A stretch of DNA of 64,000 nucleotides from Streptomyces zagrosensis. Its GTDB lineage: Bacteria; Actinomycetota; Actinomycetes; Streptomycetales; Streptomycetaceae. How positions within the stretch are numbered: position 1 is the stretch's first letter; the number at the start of each line of letters is the position of its first letter. Shown piece by piece: positions 9,441 through 17,903 of this stretch. The DNA is taken from positions 1 to 64,000 of the forward strand of contig NZ_JACHJL010000010.1 in NCBI RefSeq assembly GCF_014203645.1. The letters are read 5' to 3'. A model generated the notes under the pieces. That model saw only the letters and a list, made by a program, of their open reading frames with translations, did no database searches and was not told where the DNA came from. The position numbers and the translations under genes are program-made.

Positions 9441-12400
9441 ATGACAGATGACGAGAAGCTGCGCAGCTATCTCAAGCGCGCGACCGCCGATCTGCGGTCG
9501 GCCAAGCGGCAGTTGCGCGAGGTGGCGGACCGTGCGCGGGAGCCCATCGCCATCATTGGCATGGCCTGCGACTTCCCCGGCAACGCGACGACTCCTGAGC
9601 AACTGTGGAAGCTGGTCAGCGACGGTGCGGACGTCATCTCCGGCTTTCCCGACGACCGGGGTTGGGATTTGGAGAACCTGTACCACCCGGACCCGGAGAA
9701 CGCGGGCACCAGCAGTGCCCGCGAAGGCGGCTTCCTGGAGAACGTCGCCGACTTCGACGCCGACTTCTTCGGGATCAGCCCGCGTGAGGCCACGGCGATG
9801 GACCCGCAGCAGCGGCTGCTCCTGGAGAACGCCTGGGAGGCGTTCGAGCGCGCTGGCATCGCCCGCGAGACGTTGGTCGGCAGCGACACCGGCGTGTTCG
9901 CCGGCGTGGACTCGTACCACTACCTCTCGCTCATCGGCGAGTCAACCGAAGAGTCGGCCGGCTATGTGGCAACCGGCAACCTCGGCAGTGTGGTCTCGGG
10001 CCGAGTGTCGTACTCCTTCGGGCTTGAGGGCCCGGCGGTGACGGTGGACACGGCCTGCTCCTCCTCCCTGGTGGCCATGCACCTAGCAGCCCAGGCGCTA
10101 CGGCAGGGCGAGTGCTCGATGGCGTTGGCCGGTGGTGTGACGGTGATGGCCACGCCCGGTGGGTTCACCGAGTTCTCCCGGCAGGGCGCGCTGTCTCCGG
10201 ACGGACGTTGCAAGGCATTCGCGGCGGCGGCCGATGGCACGGGCTTCTCGGAGGGGTCGGGCCTCGTGCTCCTTGAGCGGTTGTCGGACGCGCGCCGCAA
10301 CGGCCGCCGGGTGCTGGCCGTCATCCGCGGCTCCGCGGTCAACCAAGACGGCGCGAGCAACGGTCTCACCGCCCCCAACGGTCCCTCCCAGCAGCGCGTC
10401 ATCCGCCAGGCGTTGGCCAATGCCGGGCTGTCTGCCGCCGAGGTGGACGCGGTGGAGGCCCACGGCACCGGTACGACGCTGGGCGACCCGATCGAGGCGC
10501 AGGCACTCCTGGCCACGTACGGCCAGGACCGGCCCGATGACCGGCCGCTGTGGCTTGGCTCGATCAAGTCCAACATCGGGCATACCCAGGCCGCGGCCGG
10601 TGTCGCCAGCGTCATCAAGATGGTGATGGCCATGCGCCACGGCGTACTGCCCGCCTCGCTCCACATCGACGCGCCGACCCCGCATGTGGACTGGGAGACC
10701 GGTGCCGTACGGCTACTGACTGAGCAGGTCAACTGGGCGGCGGAGGATCGGCCGTTGCGGGCCGGTGTGTCCTCCTTCGGCGTGTCCGGCACGAACGCGC
10801 ATCTCATCTTGGAGCAAGCCCCGCCCCAGACCGACGCGGAGCGGGCTCCCGCCCCCGGCGCGCCGGCCCCCGCTGACGGGGTGGTGCCGTGGGTGCTGAC
10901 GGCCCGTAGTGGCGCCGCGCTGCGTGGGCAGGCACAGGCGCTGGCCGAGCAGGTGGCGGCGTCCGAAACGTCGGTAGCCGACATCGGCTGGTCGCTGGTG
11001 ACCACGCGCTCGTTCTTCGACCACCGTGCCGCCGTCATCGGCCAGAATGCGGACGAGTTGCTGGCTGGCCTGAAGGCACTGGCCGCGGGCGAGACCCACC
11101 CCGAGGTCATCGCGCCGGGGAACGCGGCGGTCCCGGGAGACCTGGGCCCGGTGTTGGTGTTCCCGGGTCAAGGTTCGCAGTGGGTGGGCATGGGCGCGGG
11201 TCTGCTCGAAGCCTCGCCGGTGTTCGCGGCGCGGGTGGGGGAGTGTGAGCGCGCTCTTGCTCCGCATGTGGAGTGGTCGCTGTCCGAGGTCCTACGCGGT
11301 GGCGTGGACGCGGCCGACTTGGGCCGGGTCGATGTGGTGCAGCCGGTGCTCTGGGCGGTGATGGTCTCCCTCGCCGCGGTGTGGGCTGATCAGGGCGTCA
11401 CTCCGGCAGCCGTGGTGGGTCACAGTCAGGGTGAGATCGCGGCTGCGGTGGTGGCTGGCGCGCTGACTTTGGAGGACGGTGCGAAGGTCGTTGCGCTGCG
11501 GAGTAGGGCGTTGCGGCGGCTTGCGGGTGGTGGTGCGATGGCGTCGCTTGCGATGAGTGCGGACAAGGCGATGGAGTTCTTGGCCGACTTGGGTGAGCAG
11601 GCTGCCGGTGTGGGCATCGCTGCGGTCAACGGTCCCGGTTCGGCGGTGGTGTCCGGGCCACCCGAGCAGGTGCAGTACGCCGTGGCTGTGTGTGAGGAGA
11701 GTGGTGGTCGGGCGCGGTTGATCGATGTGGACTACGCCTCACACAGCGCCCAGGTGGATGAGATTGCCGAAGTGTTGCACACCGTCCTGGCCGGTATCGA
11801 GCCTGTACGGTCGGAAGTGGCGTTCTACTCCACGGTGACCGCCGAGCGTATCGATACCACCGAGTTGACCACCGCGTACTGGGTGACCAACCTGCGTGAA
11901 CAGGTCCGCTTCGCCGACGCCGTACGTCAACTCCTCGCCGATGGCCACCGCGTGTTCATCGAGGCCAGCACCCACCCCGTCCTGACCGTTGGCCTCCAAG
12001 AAGCCTTCGAAGAGGCTGGCGTGCCGGGGACGACCGTGCCCACGCTCCGACGCGACCAGGGGGACTTGGTGCAGCTCGCGCGGTCGGTGGGGCAGGCGTT
12101 CGCCGCGGGCGTGGCAGTGGACTGGACCCGCTGGTTCGCGGCCGACCCCACCCCGCACACCGTGGACCTGCCCACGTACGCCTTCCAACGCGACCGGTAC
12201 TGGCTGGACGACACCAGCTCACACGGCGGCGACCCCACGCATTGGGGGCTGGCCGCCGCCGGACATCCGCTGCTCGGTGCGGCCGTGGAGCTGGCCGATG
12301 GCAGCGCTCAGTTGCTGACCGGCCGGGTATCGGCCCAGTCGCAGTCCTGGCTGGCTGAGCATGTGGTGGGTGGCACGGTGCTTGTGCCGGGTGCGGCGCT

Positions 12401-15149
12401 GGTGGAGTGGGCGTTGCGGGCCGCCGATGAGGTGGGTTGCGCGGGCGTCGATGAGCTGGCGCTTCAGGTGCCGCTGGCGCTGCCCGCGTCCGGTGGCCTG
12501 CGGGTGCAGGTCGCGGTGGCCGCCGCCGGTGCGGACGGTCGGCGCGATGTGCGGATCTTCTCGCGGCCCGAGCATGAAAGCGCTGCGACGTGGGTCTGCC
12601 ACGCCATCGGTGTGCTCAGTCCGCCCGCCGATGGCACCGAGTCGGCCGATGGCCTGTCCGGGGCCTGGCCTCCGGTGGGCGCGGAAGTGGTGGAGGTGGC
12701 GGAGTTTTACGAGCAGGCTGCGGCGGCTGGGTACGGGTATGGGCCTGCGTTTCAGGGCCTGCGGGCGGCCTGGCGGCAGGGTTCCGATGTGTTCGCGGAG
12801 ATCACGCTGCCGGATGCGGCCGGTAAGCGTGCCGGCTACGGCATCCACCCGGCGCTGCTCGATGCCGCGCTCCAGCCGTCGCTGCTGATGGAGCAGCCCG
12901 CCGACGCCGACGACACAGCGGGGGGCGGGCTGCGGATGCCCTTCGCGTGGAACAACGTCCGGCTGTGGGCGGCCGAGGCCAGTACGGTACGTGTCCGCGT
13001 GGCTCGCGACACGGAGCGGGACACCCTGCGGCTGACGGTGGCGGACGCCGTGGGCGCCCCAGTGCTGACGGTTGACTCGCTGGTGACCCGGCCTGCGGGT
13101 GGGGACCAGCTTCAGGCGGTGGCCGTCGAGCGCGGTGTGGACGGCCTGTATGCGCCGGGCTGGACGCCGTTGCCCGCGCCCGCCATCGCTCAGCAGCCGC
13201 AGGCCGTGCTCGGGGACGGTGGCTGGGCGGTGCTGGGAGCTGACCGGTTCTCGTTGGCGGGGTTGGCGGTGGAGGATGCGGGCTCGGATGGGCCGCACCC
13301 GGTGCGGTACGCGGATCTGGAGGCGCTGGTCACCGCCCTGGACAGCGGTGCGCCCGCCCCTTCCGTGGTCCTGACGCAGGCCGGGGGGACCGCCGACGAC
13401 GGGCTGCGGGTGGCGCAGGAGTTGCTGCGCCTGGTGCAGAGTTGGCTGCTCCGCCCGGCGCTGGCCGACGCGCATCTCGTGGTGGTCACCCGGGGCGCCG
13501 TGGCTCCCGGTGGCGAGTCGGCCGATACGGACCTGGCCGGTGCCGGCGCCTGGGGATTGATCCGTAGCGCCCAGTCCGAGAATCCCGGCCGCTTCCTTCT
13601 TCTCGACATCGATGAGGACATCGACGCGGTGCCGCAGGCCGTGGTGCGCGGTGTGGAGTTGAGCGAACCGCAACTCGCCCTGCGCAAGGGGCGCGTGCTG
13701 GCGCCGCGGCTGGTCCGCGCGTCCGCCGCCGCCCCATCGGACGCGGATCGGGCCGGTGGGCTCGACCCGGAGGGGACGGTGCTGATCACCGGCGGCACCG
13801 GCACGCTCGGGGCTCTGGTAGCCGAGCATCTGGTACGTACCGGGCAGACGCGGAACCTGCTGCTTGTCAGCCGCGGGGGCCCACAAGCTGACGGCGCCAG
13901 CGAACTCGCCGCGGGACTCACGGAGTTGGGTGCGCAGGTACGGGTCGTGGCGGCCGATGTGACGGCGCCGGACGCCGTCACCGCCCTCATCGAGAGCATT
14001 GAGCCGGCGCACCCGCTGACCGGCGTGGTGCATGCGGCCGGTGCGTTGGAGGACGCGGTACTCACCTCTCAGTCGGCGGACCGGCTGGCCCGGGTGTGGG
14101 CGCCGAAGGCGACCGCCGCGGCCCTGCTGCACGCGGCGACCGCCCCGCTGGACCTCGGCATGTTCGTACTGTTCTCCTCGACGGCGGCCACGCTGGGCTC
14201 CTCAGGGCAGGCCAACTATGCGGCGGCGAACGCCTTCTGTGATGCGCTGGCCGCGCACCGGCAGGCGCTCGGCCTGCCGGGGGTGTCTATCTCCTGGGGC
14301 CTGTGGGGTGACGCGAGCGGCATGACCGGGCATCTGGACGAGGCCGCGCTTGAGCGCATGGCGCGCTCGGGTATCCACCCGATGAGCGCCGAGCGGGGGC
14401 TCGGGCTGCTCGACTCCGCCGTCCGCCACGGCGCCCCCCACCTGGTCGCCATGGAGTTGGATGTTCGCGCGCTGGCGGGGCAGCCGGCGCTGACGCTGCC
14501 CGCGCCGCTGCGCGCACTGACCGGTGGCGGCACCGCGCGGCGTACCGCCGCCACCAGCCAGCCGCTGACGGACTGGGCCGGACACCTGGCGGCGTTGCCC
14601 GCGGAGGAGCAACACCGGGTGCTGCTGCATTTGGTGCTCACGCACGCCGCCGCCGCGCTCGGCCACGCCGACCCGGGACGCATCCAGACCGAGCGCGGCT
14701 TCCTGGAGTTGGGCTTTGACTCGCTGACGGCGATCGAGTTGCGGAATCGGCTGGGCAGCGTGACCGGGCTGCGGCTGGCCACCACGCTCATCTTCGACCA
14801 CCCGAACCCGGTGGCGCTCGCCGCGCATCTGCACACCGAACTGGCGCCGCGTGCCGCGGACCCGCTGCCGCCGATGCTCAGCGAGTTGGCGCGCATGGAG
14901 AGCTCGCTGCTTGCGCTCGCGCAGGACGCGGCGGCCAGGCAGGCGCTGCACGAGCAGTTGCAGAACACGTTGACCAAGCTCAACGCGTTGGGCGGCGGTC
15001 AGCCGGCGCCCGAAGAGGCCGCGGAAGCCGCGGCGGCGGCCGTCGTCAGCGGAAAGATCCAGGGCGCCACCACAGACGAGATCTTCCAATTCATCGACCA
15101 GGACCTCGGCCGGAGCGACAACGGAGAACACATGGGGAGCACGCGTTGA
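9441..15149 (+). CDS. Type I modular PKS, one module KS-AT-DH-KR-ACP (PKS-G)
   Basis: A 1902-residue single-module PKS starting with a docking helix (MTDDEKLRSYLKRATADL). The ribosome-binding site is weak. KS Cys206 lies in DTACSSS. AT: Ser662 in GHSQGE and YASH at 765-768, predicting methylmalonyl-CoA. DH: His974 in a complete HxxxGxxxxP (Gly978, Pro983) and Asp1141 in LLDAALQ. There is no ER. KR: GGTGTLG at 1451, LED at 1536-1538 (B-type), Ser1580 and Tyr1593. ACP: Ser1761. The module should leave an alpha-methyl E-alkene, a substrate type for the epoxidase downstream. The stop codon overlaps the TTG start of the first epoxide hydrolase, so the two genes look translationally coupled. The C-terminus (EIFQFIDQDLGRS) looks like a docking tail; no TE is fused. 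Confidence 0.97.
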   Translation: MTDDEKLRSYLKRATADLRSAKRQLREVADRAREPIAIIGMACDFPGNATTPEQLWKLVSDGADVISGFPDDRGWDLENLYHPDPENAGTSSAREGGFLENVADFDADFFGISPREATAMDPQQRLLLENAWEAFERAGIARETLVGSDTGVFAGVDSYHYLSLIGESTEESAGYVATGNLGSVVSGRVSYSFGLEGPAVTVDTACSSSLVAMHLAAQALRQGECSMALAGGVTVMATPGGFTEFSRQGALSPDGRCKAFAAAADGTGFSEGSGLVLLERLSDARRNGRRVLAVIRGSAVNQDGASNGLTAPNGPSQQRVIRQALANAGLSAAEVDAVEAHGTGTTLGDPIEAQALLATYGQDRPDDRPLWLGSIKSNIGHTQAAAGVASVIKMVMAMRHGVLPASLHIDAPTPHVDWETGAVRLLTEQVNWAAEDRPLRAGVSSFGVSGTNAHLILEQAPPQTDAERAPAPGAPAPADGVVPWVLTARSGAALRGQAQALAEQVAASETSVADIGWSLVTTRSFFDHRAAVIGQNADELLAGLKALAAGETHPEVIAPGNAAVPGDLGPVLVFPGQGSQWVGMGAGLLEASPVFAARVGECERALAPHVEWSLSEVLRGGVDAADLGRVDVVQPVLWAVMVSLAAVWADQGVTPAAVVGHSQGEIAAAVVAGALTLEDGAKVVALRSRALRRLAGGGAMASLAMSADKAMEFLADLGEQAAGVGIAAVNGPGSAVVSGPPEQVQYAVAVCEESGGRARLIDVDYASHSAQVDEIAEVLHTVLAGIEPVRSEVAFYSTVTAERIDTTELTTAYWVTNLREQVRFADAVRQLLADGHRVFIEASTHPVLTVGLQEAFEEAGVPGTTVPTLRRDQGDLVQLARSVGQAFAAGVAVDWTRWFAADPTPHTVDLPTYAFQRDRYWLDDTSSHGGDPTHWGLAAAGHPLLGAAVELADGSAQLLTGRVSAQSQSWLAEHVVGGTVLVPGAALVEWALRAADEVGCAGVDELALQVPLALPASGGLRVQVAVAAAGADGRRDVRIFSRPEHESAATWVCHAIGVLSPPADGTESADGLSGAWPPVGAEVVEVAEFYEQAAAAGYGYGPAFQGLRAAWRQGSDVFAEITLPDAAGKRAGYGIHPALLDAALQPSLLMEQPADADDTAGGGLRMPFAWNNVRLWAAEASTVRVRVARDTERDTLRLTVADAVGAPVLTVDSLVTRPAGGDQLQAVAVERGVDGLYAPGWTPLPAPAIAQQPQAVLGDGGWAVLGADRFSLAGLAVEDAGSDGPHPVRYADLEALVTALDSGAPAPSVVLTQAGGTADDGLRVAQELLRLVQSWLLRPALADAHLVVVTRGAVAPGGESADTDLAGAGAWGLIRSAQSENPGRFLLLDIDEDIDAVPQAVVRGVELSEPQLALRKGRVLAPRLVRASAAAPSDADRAGGLDPEGTVLITGGTGTLGALVAEHLVRTGQTRNLLLVSRGGPQADGASELAAGLTELGAQVRVVAADVTAPDAVTALIESIEPAHPLTGVVHAAGALEDAVLTSQSADRLARVWAPKATAAALLHAATAPLDLGMFVLFSSTAATLGSSGQANYAAANAFCDALAAHRQALGLPGVSISWGLWGDASGMTGHLDEAALERMARSGIHPMSAERGLGLLDSAVRHGAPHLVAMELDVRALAGQPALTLPAPLRALTGGGTARRTAATSQPLTDWAGHLAALPAEEQHRVLLHLVLTHAAAALGHADPGRIQTERGFLELGFDSLTAIELRNRLGSVTGLRLATTLIFDHPNPVALAAHLHTELAPRAADPLPPMLSELARMESSLLALAQDAAARQALHEQLQNTLTKLNALGGGQPAPEEAAEAAAAAVVSGKIQGATTDEIFQFIDQDLGRSDNGEHMGSTR

Positions 15150-15583
15150 TTGACGAGCGGAGCCGTAAAAAGCTCATTCTCCAGCACAGCCAACTCATGA
15201 ACGCCGCAGATATCGACGGGCTGCTCGGCCTGTACGCGGAAGAAGTCAGCTTCGAAGACCCGGTGGGCGCCGACCAGCGGTCCGGACGCGATGCGCTGCG
15301 CGCGCATTTCGAGGAGTTCGCCACGGCGGGCATCAAGGAAACCATCGGCGCGCCAGTTGCGGGCCAAGACGGTAGGCATGTGCTGGCGCCGGTCAGCGCC
15401 GTCATGGATTACCTGCCCAAGGGCCCGAAATTTGTGCAACGGGGCTGGCTTGAGGCCCCGGAAAGCCCGGAGGGCAAGCGCATCACGTGGAATTACGTAC
15501 TGATGCTGCGGGCCGGTAAGGGCGGGGCCATTACGGAGCTGAAGGCCCTGTGGGGAAGGTCGGACATTGCTGTCACCGACTGA
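15146..15583 (+). CDS. SnoaL-fold epoxide hydrolase, MonB/Lsd19-like (first of two)
   Basis: A 145-residue SnoaL/ketosteroid-isomerase-fold protein predicted to open an epoxide regioselectively during polyether ring formation. The TTG start at 15146 overlaps the PKS-G stop by four bases (TTGA) and has GGGGAG six bases upstream. Counting from this TTG, the FEDPVG motif puts Asp at 38 and a Glu falls at 65. These are the positions I recall for the catalytic Asp38/Glu65 pair of Lsd19A, which supports the start. No signal peptide is seen, so it should be cytosolic. A homologous gene follows after 35 bp. In Lsd19, as I recall, two such domains are fused; here they are separate proteins. The SnoaL fold is also used by aromatic polyketide cyclases, but the modular PKS and epoxidase context argues against that role. 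Confidence 0.88.
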   Translation: MIDERSRKKLILQHSQLMNAADIDGLLGLYAEEVSFEDPVGADQRSGRDALRAHFEEFATAGIKETIGAPVAGQDGRHVLAPVSAVMDYLPKGPKFVQRGWLEAPESPEGKRITWNYVLMLRAGKGGAITELKALWGRSDIAVTD

Positions 15584-15618
15584 TGCCCCGCGCGTATGCA
15601 CCCAGCAAGGAGATGCTC

Positions 15619-16086
15619 ATGGCCGATGAGGCGACCCTCAAGTTTCTGGCTATGGAATACGCCCGGCGAATGAACGCCGGTGACGTTGAGGCCGTGCTTG
15701 AGCTGTTCTCCGACGACATTGTCTTCGAGGACCCGGTGGGCGCGCCGCCGCTGATCGGGAAGGAGGCGCTGCGCGGGCATATTGCCTGGTCCATCGAGTG
15801 CAAGGTGCACGAGACACCGGGCCGCCCGGTGGTGTCGATGGACGGCAAGAGCGTGGCCGTGCCGACCACGGTGACGGTGTACGCGCCAACCAAACTGACC
15901 TTTCAGATCATCGGCATCATCGAGCTCGGTGACGATGGTCTGGTGCATCACGCCCGGGCGTTTTGGGGCATCACCGACACCAAGGTCGGAGACGGTCCCG
16001 AACTCACCGGCGTAGCGCACTTCATGGCCGTGACCCAAAACCTCGCCACCATGGTGCAGGCCAAGGGCAGCCCTAGTCCGACTTAA
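15619..16086 (+). CDS. SnoaL-fold epoxide hydrolase, MonB/Lsd19-like (second of two)
   Basis: A 155-residue paralogue of the preceding protein, predicted to act on another epoxide of the same chain. The start at 15619 has AAGGAG six bases upstream; an in-frame ATG at 15613 overlaps that site and the longer frame from 15550 overlaps the previous gene, so both were rejected. From this start Asp38 (FEDPVG) and Glu65 fall at exactly the same numbers as in the first protein, although the surrounding sequence differs considerably. The C-terminal extension (about residues 125-155) is longer than in the first copy. The short spacing suggests one transcript with PKS-G. Which of the two makes five- or six-membered rings cannot be read from sequence alone. 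Confidence 0.88.
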   Translation: MADEATLKFLAMEYARRMNAGDVEAVLELFSDDIVFEDPVGAPPLIGKEALRGHIAWSIECKVHETPGRPVVSMDGKSVAVPTTVTVYAPTKLTFQIIGIIELGDDGLVHHARAFWGITDTKVGDGPELTGVAHFMAVTQNLATMVQAKGSPSPT

Positions 16087-16135
16087 GCGATGGCGGCCAT
16101 CATCGCAGCGACGCCGCGTCATGTTTGGCGCGGCG
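16087..16135 (+). terminator. Tandem hairpins directly after the second epoxide hydrolase
   Basis: GCGATG/CATCGC pairs at 16087-16106, starting at the base after the TAA stop. CGCCGCG/CGCGGCG follows at 16112-16135 with a 10-base loop. There is no clear T-run, which is common for Streptomyces terminators. This may end the PKS-G/epoxide hydrolase transcript. Confidence 0.45.
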
Positions 16136-16406
16136 ACACCCGGGCCGGCAGGCCACCAAGTGCTACCGAAGAAGCCACCGGGGAAGCCGGGGGCTTCCGC
16201 GGCCTACCACTCGCCCACGCCACACCATCGGATAGCGATCTCGCGCAGCGAGCGCCGACCGGTCCGGGTCAGGACCGGTCTGGCGGGCCCCGCTGCCCCG
16301 CCGCCCTCATAACTGTCCCGTCGGCCGCTCGCACCATGGTCAGCACCGTCATCTCGCGCCCATGGACCGTCGCGGCCCGTCTCGGGGAAGGGACGTAAGC
16401 ATCACC
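16136..16406. other. Intergenic region upstream of the epoxidase
   Basis: Together with the hairpins above this makes a 320-bp gap, one of the longest within the tailoring cassette. It contains a 7-bp hairpin GGAAGCC-GGG-GGCTTCC (16182-16198). I see no convincing small gene. It could hold a promoter for the epoxidase/KSX/ACP genes, but no clear -35/-10 pair was recognised. Confidence 0.5.
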
Positions 16407-17843
16407 ATGACTCAACCGAAACATGGAATCGTTTTGGGCGGCGGCTGGGCTGGAATGCTGGCTGCCCAGGTGCTGGCCCGCCATGCGCAGACCGTCACTG
16501 TCGTGGAGCGCGATGTGCTGCCCGACGAGCCACGGCATCGCAAGGGCTCGCCGCAGGGCCGCCATGTCCATGTGCTGTGGTCCAGCGGGGCGCGCATCGT
16601 CGAGTCGCTGCTGCCGGGGGTGACCGAGCGGCTGTTGAAGGCAGGCGCCCACAAGATCAACTTTCACCAGGATCTGGTGACGCTCACCTCGCACGGCTGG
16701 CAGCACCGCTTTCCGCCCCGGCAGTACGCCATCATGTGCACCCGGCCTTTCTTGGACTGGCACGTCCGTGACGAGATCTTGGCCGGTGGCCGGATCACGG
16801 TGCGCCAGCGCACGGAGATCCTCGATCTGGTCGGCGACCGCACCCGGATCAGTGGGGTGCGGGTACGCGATGTGGACTCTGGGGCGACGCAGACCTTGGA
16901 CGCCGACCTGGTGGTGGACGCGTCGGGGCGCGGCTCGCGGCTGCGGCACTGGCTATCGGCGCTGGATCTGCCGCCGATCGAGGAAGACATCGTGGACGCC
17001 GGGATCGCCTATTCCACCCGGATCTACCAGGCGCCGCCCGGGGCGACGGACGGTTTCCCCGCCATCAACGTCGCAGCCGACCACCGACTGCGCGAGCCCG
17101 GCCGGTTCGGCGTGGTCTACCCGCAGGAGGACGGCACGTGGATGGTGACCCTCTCCTCCACTCGGGGCGCGGGGCTGCCGACGTCCGAGGACGAGTTCTT
17201 GCCGTACGCGCGCACCCTGCGACATCCGCTGGTCGCCGATTTGATCAGCACGGTCGAGCCGCTCACGCCGGTCGCCATTTCCCGCGTCGGCGCCAACCGC
17301 AGGCTTTACCCGGAGCGGCTTGAGCAGTGGCCGCAGGGGCTTGTCGTCCTTGGGGACGCGCTCGCGGCGTTCAACCCGATCTACGGGCACGGCATGAGCG
17401 CCGCGGCTCGTAGCGCCGCGGCGCTCGATGAGCAGTTGACCGCGGGCGGCGACGAAAGTGGTGCGGCGCGGCGCATGCAGGCGGCGATCAGCGCGGTCGT
17501 GGACGACCCGTGGATCATGGCTGCGTCCAAGGACGTCGAGTATGTGGGCTGTCGGATGAACGCCAAGGACCCGCGGCTGACCGGTGGGGCGACGGCACGG
17601 CAGCGCTTCTCCGACCTCATCGCCGACCGGGCGGTTCGCTCGTCCGCGGTGTGTGACGTGGTCACGGATGTCATCAGCCTGACCGCGCCGCAGTCCGAAC
17701 TGGCCTCCAGCCGTTTCCTGTCGCTGATGCATCAAGACCGGGTGCTGCCGGAGTTGACCGCGCCACCACTGACTCCCGACGAATTGGCCCTGGTGGATCT
17801 GAGCCCCAGCAGCCTGGCGGGCGTCAAGGGTCTTACTGGTTGA
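16407..17843 (+). CDS. FAD-dependent epoxidase, MonCI/Lsd18-like
   Basis: A 478-residue flavoprotein monooxygenase predicted to epoxidise the E-alkenes of the linear polyketide using FAD, NAD(P)H and O2. The N-terminus is a Rossmann dinucleotide-binding motif (VLGGGWAGMLAAQVLA, about residues 9-24) ending in an acidic ribose binder (VVERD). The later FAD motif GDALAAFNPIYGHGM is near residues 320-334. Length and motif layout fit polyether epoxidases. The start at 16407 was chosen because it precedes the Rossmann strand closely; a purine-rich GAAGGGA lies about 13 bases upstream, a loose ribosome site. It is flanked by the epoxide hydrolases and KSX, the expected partners. A general FAD hydroxylase is the alternative, but the neighbours favour epoxidation. 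No membrane segment is evident. Confidence 0.9.
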   Translation: MTQPKHGIVLGGGWAGMLAAQVLARHAQTVTVVERDVLPDEPRHRKGSPQGRHVHVLWSSGARIVESLLPGVTERLLKAGAHKINFHQDLVTLTSHGWQHRFPPRQYAIMCTRPFLDWHVRDEILAGGRITVRQRTEILDLVGDRTRISGVRVRDVDSGATQTLDADLVVDASGRGSRLRHWLSALDLPPIEEDIVDAGIAYSTRIYQAPPGATDGFPAINVAADHRLREPGRFGVVYPQEDGTWMVTLSSTRGAGLPTSEDEFLPYARTLRHPLVADLISTVEPLTPVAISRVGANRRLYPERLEQWPQGLVVLGDALAAFNPIYGHGMSAAARSAAALDEQLTAGGDESGAARRMQAAISAVVDDPWIMAASKDVEYVGCRMNAKDPRLTGGATARQRFSDLIADRAVRSSAVCDVVTDVISLTAPQSELASSRFLSLMHQDRVLPELTAPPLTPDELALVDLSPSSLAGVKGLTG

Positions 17844-17903
17844 TCCATCGAACGCTCGGTCCGATCCGCAACGACGGCTCAGGCGAGAAAGGCCCGCCTT
17901 TTC

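Noticed and set aside
15146..16086. Reading the two SnoaL genes as aromatic polyketide cyclases
   Set aside because: The locus has modular PKSs, an epoxidase and KSX, with no type II KS-alpha/KS-beta pair; the Asp38/Glu65 pattern fits epoxide hydrolases.
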